Shown here: positions 59,222 through 64,000 of the stretch, one piece after another | How positions within the stretch are numbered: the first letter of the stretch is position 1 | How the letters are laid out: each line of letters opens with the position of its first letter | Assembly: GCA_017460915.1 (NCBI GenBank) | Contig: JAFUAA010000048.1 | Location: forward strand, 1-64,000 | Origin: Bacteroidales bacterium | GTDB lineage: Bacteria > Bacteroidota > Bacteroidia > Bacteroidales > F082 | Direction of reading: 5' to 3' | DNA: 64,000 nt | Program-made: the position numbers and the translations under genes | Notes under the pieces: model-generated | Database searches by the model: none | What the model saw: the letters and a program-made list of their open reading frames with translations, nothing else | Told to the model about the DNA's origin: nothing

Positions 59222-62200
59222 ATGAAAAAGGCATTAAAGATCATAGGTATCACTTTGGCTTCGCTTGTGGGGCTGGTACTCATTGTGGCGGTCGTTGCGG
59301 TGACGATGCTCACTTCATCGGGAAGGCTGACCAAGATGGTCAAAAACTACGCGCCAAAATTCGTCAATTGCGAGATGCAATTGGGCAAGGCCGACCTCAC
59401 TTTGTTCAAGACCTTCCCCAACATCGGAGTGGAAATCGAGAACGTGGCGCTCATCAACCCGATGCCAGGCTCGCCGTCGGACACTTTGGCCAATATCGAC
59501 AACCTGATTGTGGTGGTCGATGCCAAGAAGTTCTTGAAAGAGAAAGAAATAGCGGTCAGAAAGTGCATTCTCGATGATGCTTTCGTCAATCTTTATACGG
59601 ATTCCATCGGCAACAGCAATTTGGATGTCTTCAACACGAAGGAGGATAACGATACGACGACTTCCTCTTTTGATTATTTGGTTAATATTGAAGAAGTTAA
59701 TCTCAAGAATTCCACTTTGCTTTATGCTGACGACCGCAATGGAATGACGGTGCGAATGCATGGCCTCAATCTCGATTTGACGGGCAAAATGCAGGAGAAT
59801 GACATTGACGCGGTTTTGGCTTTGAATGCCGAGCGCTTGGGATTGAAAATGAAAGCCATACAGCTGGCAACCAACGGTATGAATCTTGATTTTGATGGCG
59901 AAGTCAAGCAAATGGATGTAATCGATGGCACGCTGAAACTCAGCACGCCCGACATCAGCCTGGATTTCGGCGAGCCTTACTTGGAAAACGACACGTTGAG
60001 CCTGAACCTGCCTTTGCAATTCGGGCTTTCCGATTTGAAAGGGCATCTCAACAAGGCCCAAATTGGCCTGAACCGCTACCTTATTAATATTGACGGCGAT
60101 GCCGAGATGGCAGAGAATGGAGACATCAATCTTGATTTGGATTTGAATTCCAACACTTTAGTCATCGAAGATGTATTGACCTATCTGCCTGAGAAGTTGC
60201 AAAACCGACTCAGTTCCATTGAATATGCCGGGAAGTTGAGTCTTACGGGAGCGGAAGTGAAAGGCACATATAATGACAGTCTGATGCCTCTGATTTCTGC
60301 TAAGGTGCTGACCGACAATGCAAAAGTGAACATCTCAAGCCTGCCTTATCCGATTACCGAAATCAACTTGGATGCCGATTTGGATTTGGACCTGAATTCG
60401 GATGCCAACAGCGTGACAGTCAACAGCTTGAAGGCCAAGTTCAATTGTAGCGATTTGAATGTCAGTGGCGTGGTGGATGATTTGTTGGGCGATATTGGCT
60501 TGAAACTCAACGTGAAAGGTGATGCCCCGATGACGGATGTGAAAGGTTTCCTGCCGAAGAACATGAAACTCGGCGGGCGCACGGATTTGAATCTGACCAC
60601 CAATTTCACCGTCGAGGAGCTGATGAAGTCGTTGGACGACTACAACCTGAACCGCCTCAAAGCCAATGGAGCCTTGAAAATCAAGGACTTTGCTTTTGAT
60701 ATGGACACCATCCATGCGACGTCGCCTTTGTTGAACGTCGGGCTGACCTTGCCTGCTTCGGTAAAGCAAAAGGGCCAAAAAGGTGCTTACATCGCTCTCA
60801 ATTCCAGTCAGTTGGAGGCGCGGATGGGCAAAAGCGTCAACGCACAGCTCAAAAATCCCGACATCAAGCTCTCGGCAGATAATTTCAAGGGTGGAGTGGA
60901 GAAGATGCTCTTGGATGCCGCATTGAATTTCAGTAAGTTGGATGTGGTTTATGACGATATTACGGCGAAGATGGAATCGCCAGCCCTCACCTTGGTGACC
61001 ACGCCCGAAAAGAATGCCAAGGGGCTGAATGTCCGCGTCACCCTCGACGGTAAAAACGTCGAGGCCAAGAAAGGAAAGGAATATGCCTTGAATACCAATT
61101 CGTTGAAAGTCAACGCATCGGTGAATCAAAACAAAGCCAAGAAAGACTTCCTGAACCAATGGAATCCTTCGGCCGACTTCATGCTGGGTAATGCCTTGGT
61201 GCAGATTGACGGCCTCGACGAGGACATCCATATCAGCAACATCGATTTTCTTTTCAACTCCCACGAGCTCGACTTCAAGAAAAGCACTTTCCGCATCGGC
61301 AAGTCCGACATGAGCCTGCAGGGTAGCGTGGTGGGCATCAAGGAGTGGATGGAAGGGCACGACAACATGATGAAAGGCGAGTTGCAGCTCACCTCCGACA
61401 TGCTCGATATCAACGAGATTATGGACTTGACCAGCGGTTTGGGACGTAAGGATGACGATGCCACTTTGGCGACAAGCTCAGCGACCGAATCCAAGGAGGA
61501 CGAGCCTTTCCTTGTGCCCGAAGGCGTTGATTTCACTTTCGGTATCAAGACGAAACGGTCGGTGTATGACAACTTCGACCTCAATAACTTGAGCGGCACG
61601 ATGACGGTGAAGGACGGCACGCTCATCCTCCAGGAAATCGGTTTCACCAACAAGGCTGCCGAGATGCAGCTGACGGCCATGTACCAGTCGCCGCGCCCGA
61701 ACAACCTCTTCCTTGCCATGGATTTCCACCTTTTGAATGTGCAAATCAATGACTTGCTGACGATGATTCCATACATCGACACATTGGTGCCGATGCTCAA
61801 GACCTTCGATGGGCAAGCCGAGTTCCACATTGGGGCTGAGACCAACCTCAAGTCGAACTATGAGCCCAAGATTTCGACCTTGCGCGCCGCCGCCGACATC
61901 GAAGGCAAGAACCTGACCGTGAACGACAAATTCACTTTCACGAAGATCACCGACATGCTGGACGTGAGCACCAATGGCGAGTACCGTGTGGACAGCCTTG
62001 ATGTGCAACTTACCGCCTTCAAGGATGAAATCGACCTTTGGCCTTCGCAAATCGCCATCGGGAAATATAAGGTGACGGTGGACGGTCGCATGACTTTGGA
62101 CAAGAACGGCGAATATCACCTCTCGGTGACGCAATCGCCACTGCCGGTGCGCCTCGGCTTGAAGATTTCGGGACCGTTCAACAGCCTGAAATATGAGGTG

Positions 62201-62314
62201 GAGTCGTGCAAATATCCGAACCTATACAAGCCCAACAAACGCAGCGACACCGAGCAGATGTACTTCGAACTGAAGAAGAAGATAGCCGACCGATTGAAGA
62301 GCAATGCCCGATAA
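59222..62314 (+). CDS. AsmA-family protein
   Basis: 1030 residues with one N-terminal membrane anchor (about 7-30) and the AsmA opening TSSGRLTKMVKNYAPKFVNC. Long repetitive beta-rich grooves follow (LNLDLTGK, LSLTGAEVKG, MDLTSGLGRKDD), as in AsmA/TamB-like proteins that bridge the two membranes and are thought to carry lipids. The C-terminus (LPVRLGLKISGPFNSLKYEV) matches the AsmA C-terminal region. It starts immediately after the lipoprotein stop. Confidence 0.88.
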   Translation: MKKALKIIGITLASLVGLVLIVAVVAVTMLTSSGRLTKMVKNYAPKFVNCEMQLGKADLTLFKTFPNIGVEIENVALINPMPGSPSDTLANIDNLIVVVDAKKFLKEKEIAVRKCILDDAFVNLYTDSIGNSNLDVFNTKEDNDTTTSSFDYLVNIEEVNLKNSTLLYADDRNGMTVRMHGLNLDLTGKMQENDIDAVLALNAERLGLKMKAIQLATNGMNLDFDGEVKQMDVIDGTLKLSTPDISLDFGEPYLENDTLSLNLPLQFGLSDLKGHLNKAQIGLNRYLINIDGDAEMAENGDINLDLDLNSNTLVIEDVLTYLPEKLQNRLSSIEYAGKLSLTGAEVKGTYNDSLMPLISAKVLTDNAKVNISSLPYPITEINLDADLDLDLNSDANSVTVNSLKAKFNCSDLNVSGVVDDLLGDIGLKLNVKGDAPMTDVKGFLPKNMKLGGRTDLNLTTNFTVEELMKSLDDYNLNRLKANGALKIKDFAFDMDTIHATSPLLNVGLTLPASVKQKGQKGAYIALNSSQLEARMGKSVNAQLKNPDIKLSADNFKGGVEKMLLDAALNFSKLDVVYDDITAKMESPALTLVTTPEKNAKGLNVRVTLDGKNVEAKKGKEYALNTNSLKVNASVNQNKAKKDFLNQWNPSADFMLGNALVQIDGLDEDIHISNIDFLFNSHELDFKKSTFRIGKSDMSLQGSVVGIKEWMEGHDNMMKGELQLTSDMLDINEIMDLTSGLGRKDDDATLATSSATESKEDEPFLVPEGVDFTFGIKTKRSVYDNFDLNNLSGTMTVKDGTLILQEIGFTNKAAEMQLTAMYQSPRPNNLFLAMDFHLLNVQINDLLTMIPYIDTLVPMLKTFDGQAEFHIGAETNLKSNYEPKISTLRAAADIEGKNLTVNDKFTFTKITDMLDVSTNGEYRVDSLDVQLTAFKDEIDLWPSQIAIGKYKVTVDGRMTLDKNGEYHLSVTQSPLPVRLGLKISGPFNSLKYEVESCKYPNLYKPNKRSDTEQMYFELKKKIADRLKSNAR

Positions 62315-62316
62315 TT

Positions 62317-62386
62317 ATGGCTTATGACTATGGTCTATGGCTGCCCTCACATGAAGGCATGCCATAGGCCATCTGCTATAAGCCAT
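62317..62386. terminator. Bidirectional hairpin between convergent genes
   Basis: ATGGCTTATGACTATGGTCT on the left pairs over most positions with GCCATAGGCCATCTGCTATA and AGCCAT on the right. It separates the AsmA gene from the convergent regulator. Confidence 0.65.
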
Positions 62387-63104
62387 TAATGATTTCCTCA
62401 AAGCTCCGTTCGTCCTGTAGGCCGTTCATCTTTTCCTGTTTGATGCGCGACTTGCGGCGGGCGTAGGAGTTGGTTTGCAGGTTCATCAGGATGGAGATGA
62501 CCTGGTTGCTGAAGCCTTGCTTGGTGAGACAGCAGATTTGCAGGTCGCTCTTGGTTAGGGCGGGATATTGCGCCGTGAGCCGTTGGGTGAAGTCGCCATA
62601 AACCTTGTCGATGAGCGCGACGAAGTCGTCCCATTCGTTTTCTTTCAAGTCGAAGTCCAAGGTGGAGGCCGTGATTTGCTCGGTGAGGACCAAGGCGGTC
62701 ACATACACCTTGTTTTTCTTCAGTTCGGCTTCCAGTTGATTCTTCATTTCCTCCTCTTTCAGCTTGTTGCTCAGCGTTTTCTGTCGCAACAGCAGCAGAA
62801 CGAAGGCCAAAGCCACGACAAGCGCGCCAAGGATGAGATAAAGATAGAGGCTCTTCAGCTTTTGCTCGGCTTGCATGTCGTTTTTCTGCATTTGCAAGTC
62901 GTATTCGGCCTTGATGCGTTGCATCTGTTCGCTTCGGTGTTCGCGGTCGGCCTGCATCATGTTCTCGTTGAAAAGTTTGTGACATTCAAGGGCTTTCTGG
63001 TAGTCGCTTTGGAACTGGTAAAGGTAATGCAGGCTTTGGTAGGCCGCCATTCTAACGCCTGCCAGCGACAACAATAGGGCTATGATGATTCTACTGGGTT
63101 TCAT
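62376..63104 (-). CDS. Membrane-bound regulator with C-terminal HTH (TPR-type, shortened)
   Basis: 242 residues. It resembles the C-terminal half of Bacteroidota TPR-HTH membrane regulators: one TPR-like helix pair (YLYQFQSDYQKALECHKLFN), a coiled-coil (MQRIKAEYDLQMQKNDMQAE), a membrane segment (YLYLILGALVVALAFVLLLL), a second coiled-coil and a LuxR-like HTH (ALTKSDLQICCLTKQGFSNQ; YARRKSRIKQEKM). Usual relatives have several TPRs before this, so the N-terminus seems shortened; MKPSRIIIALLLSLAGV looks like a new start. It overlaps the type IX gene upstream by four bases. Confidence 0.7.
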   Translation of the reverse strand: MKPSRIIIALLLSLAGVRMAAYQSLHYLYQFQSDYQKALECHKLFNENMMQADREHRSEQMQRIKAEYDLQMQKNDMQAEQKLKSLYLYLILGALVVALAFVLLLLRQKTLSNKLKEEEMKNQLEAELKKNKVYVTALVLTEQITASTLDFDLKENEWDDFVALIDKVYGDFTQRLTAQYPALTKSDLQICCLTKQGFSNQVISILMNLQTNSYARRKSRIKQEKMNGLQDERSFEEIINGL

Positions 63105-63781
63105 CGTTTCACGAATTTCATTGTTTCGTTGCCCACGTTGATGAAATACATGCCTTCAGGCAACGATTCGATATTAATCTGTTGCGTTTCAGCATTGATG
63201 CTGCCTTGCAGCAGGGTTTGCCCCACCAGGTTGGTGATGCGATAGGTTTGGTCTGGTAGAGACGTTGCGCGCAACGTCTGTACAAACAGGACGTTGTTGG
63301 CAGGGTTGGGATAAACCGTTAATGTCCTTGTGTCCGTCGAAGGGCCATTCTCTTCCAAGCCGTGCCATTGTTCATAGATTTCGTCGCAATCCTCTTCACC
63401 GTATTTGAAAAACATTTCGTCCTCCAACCAGTAGCAGCGCAGGCCTTCCACACGGTAGCCCTTGCCTAGGTTCATCATTTTTTCGGGGAAGAAGCTGGTC
63501 AAATGGCCGATGCCGCAAACAATGTTGCCACTGAAGAGGTCTTCGGGGGCGTTCACTTTTAGCATTCTATAGATTATGCCCTCGTATTCGTAGTTTTCCA
63601 CGGCATCGACGTGCATGGTGATGCTTTCTGTGCCGACCTTGATATCCCATTCGTCTCCCACCTCGGCGGCATAGTCGTAAAGCACCGTGAATTCTTCCAA
63701 ATCCTTGTTCCACCAATACACTCTGCCGTTGCGTTCAAATATGTATTCTTGGATTGTCCGTAGTGGTATAGGATAATTCAA
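63101..63781 (-). CDS. Type IX secretion C-terminal-domain protein lacking a signal peptide
   Basis: 226 residues. The C-terminal ~75 residues are a type IX sorting domain (LTVYPNPANNVLFVQTLRAT; INIESLPEGMYFINVGNET). The N-terminal part (YIFERNGRVYWWNKDLEEFT; VGDEWDIKVG) is typical of the middle of such secreted proteins, and no signal peptide precedes it. It overlaps the upstream partial gene by 47 bases in another frame. It may be the frameshifted tail of that gene. Confidence 0.6.
   Translation of the reverse strand: MNYPIPLRTIQEYIFERNGRVYWWNKDLEEFTVLYDYAAEVGDEWDIKVGTESITMHVDAVENYEYEGIIYRMLKVNAPEDLFSGNIVCGIGHLTSFFPEKMMNLGKGYRVEGLRCYWLEDEMFFKYGEEDCDEIYEQWHGLEENGPSTDTRTLTVYPNPANNVLFVQTLRATSLPDQTYRITNLVGQTLLQGSINAETQQINIESLPEGMYFINVGNETMKFVKR
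63255..63284 (+). repeat. Second-family palindromic repeat, copy c, inside a coding region
   Basis: GGTAGAGACGTTGCGCGCAA followed by CGTCTGTAC is a near-perfect palindrome. It lies in frame inside the type IX domain gene and encodes QTLRATSLP on the minus strand. Confidence 0.65.
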
Positions 63782-64000
63782 TCTTGTTGATATTTCCTTT
63801 GTATGAGTATAGCAAATCGTTTTGTTGCTTCAGATGGTCTTCGTTGTAGAGATAAAAATCGGCTTGCCATACGCCATTCACCCAAGCTTCGCCATCCCAT
63901 TTCTCGAAAGTGATCATGGAAGGATACCCCATTTCGTCCAATTCATAAACCGCACGGTTGGCATTGATCCATCCGTTTTCTTGCCATGTTTTGATTTCAG
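63735..64000 (-). CDS. Secreted-type protein fragment (start outside window)
   Basis: Open from the window edge to a stop at 63735. The translation (TWQENGWINANRAVYELDEM; FEKWDGEAWVNGVWQADFYL; YSYKGNINKIELSYTT) has the Trp/Asp/Gly-rich repeats seen in long type IX-secreted proteins. The frame closes where the next gene's frame opens, so the two may be parts of a single frameshifted gene. Confidence 0.55.
   Translation of the reverse strand, partial: EIKTWQENGWINANRAVYELDEMGYPSMITFEKWDGEAWVNGVWQADFYLYNEDHLKQQNDLLYSYKGNINKIELSYTTTDNPRIHI

Noticed and set aside
1-64000. Prophage or conjugative element
   Set aside because: No capsid, terminase, integrase, relaxase or Tra-type gene was seen; the AT-rich insertions are one to three genes long.

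Overview
The window reads as a chromosome segment of a Bacteroidota bacterium, most likely a gut-type member of the Bacteroidales. At least 28 genes are preceded by a TAnnTTTG box, the -7 element of the Bacteroidota primary sigma factor. There are SusC-like and DUF5686 outer-membrane proteins with carboxypeptidase-regulatory N-domains, a type IX secretion C-terminal domain (CotH protein), BspA-type leucine-rich repeats and many lipoproteins. The genus cannot be fixed from the sequence alone. No prophage, transposase or CRISPR array was seen.

Layout. 1-2.2 kb: edge of a DUF3791-like gene, then two exported redox lipoproteins. 2.3-6.0 kb: a YhcG/DUF1016 nuclease gene, a leader with a long hairpin, and an overlapping methyltransferase/restriction-endonuclease pair. 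6.0-10.0 kb: a TolC-HlyD-MFS efflux operon on the minus strand. 10.3-14.0 kb: a second, deleted YhcG copy, a frameshifted LRR-PARG gene and a toxin/HTH pair. 14.1-32 kb: mostly housekeeping and envelope genes (YqhD-type alcohol dehydrogenase, CotH protein, an exonuclease-RecQ-UvrD fusion, acyl-ACP thioesterase, metallophosphoesterase, DUF5686 protein). 32.3-35.6 kb: an HxlR regulator with a Cys-repeat peptide and its radical SAM/SPASM enzyme, then a DUF488-DUF488-dual-OB cassette. 35.6-45.7 kb: AraC regulators interleaved with small oxidoreductases, SnoaL/NTF2-like proteins and acetyltransferases, plus a candidate noncoding RNA. 45.8-48.0 kb: a third, decayed YhcG copy with two unrecognised AT-rich genes. 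48-54 kb: an HXXEE membrane protein, an outer-membrane receptor broken by a stop, an acetyltransferase, a rhodanese-MBL lipoprotein and a flavin reductase lipoprotein. 54.6-64 kb: tRNA-Arg(CCU), exonuclease III, a ClC channel, TadA, a nitrilase, an AsmA protein and type IX-linked genes.

Themes. (1) Three YhcG genes with homologous promoters each sit directly upstream of a different, visibly AT-rich cargo (restriction-modification; LRR-PARG; two orphan genes). This looks like a marker of an exchangeable defence or conflict locus. (2) An approximately 40-bp hairpin with a conserved loop recurs eleven times, always in the same orientation, including between divergent genes, so it is not simply a terminator. 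(3) Six enzymes that are normally cytosolic carry a lipoprotein signal plus a polar linker, with an internal Met exactly where the cytosolic enzyme would begin. (4) The SACGSACGA-repeat peptide and its radical SAM partner form a compact modified-peptide (RiPP) locus.

Several genes are broken by single-base indels or stops (YhcG copies 2 and 3, LRR-PARG, second DUF488, outer-membrane receptor, small secreted protein). This is either real decay or assembly error; raw reads would decide.
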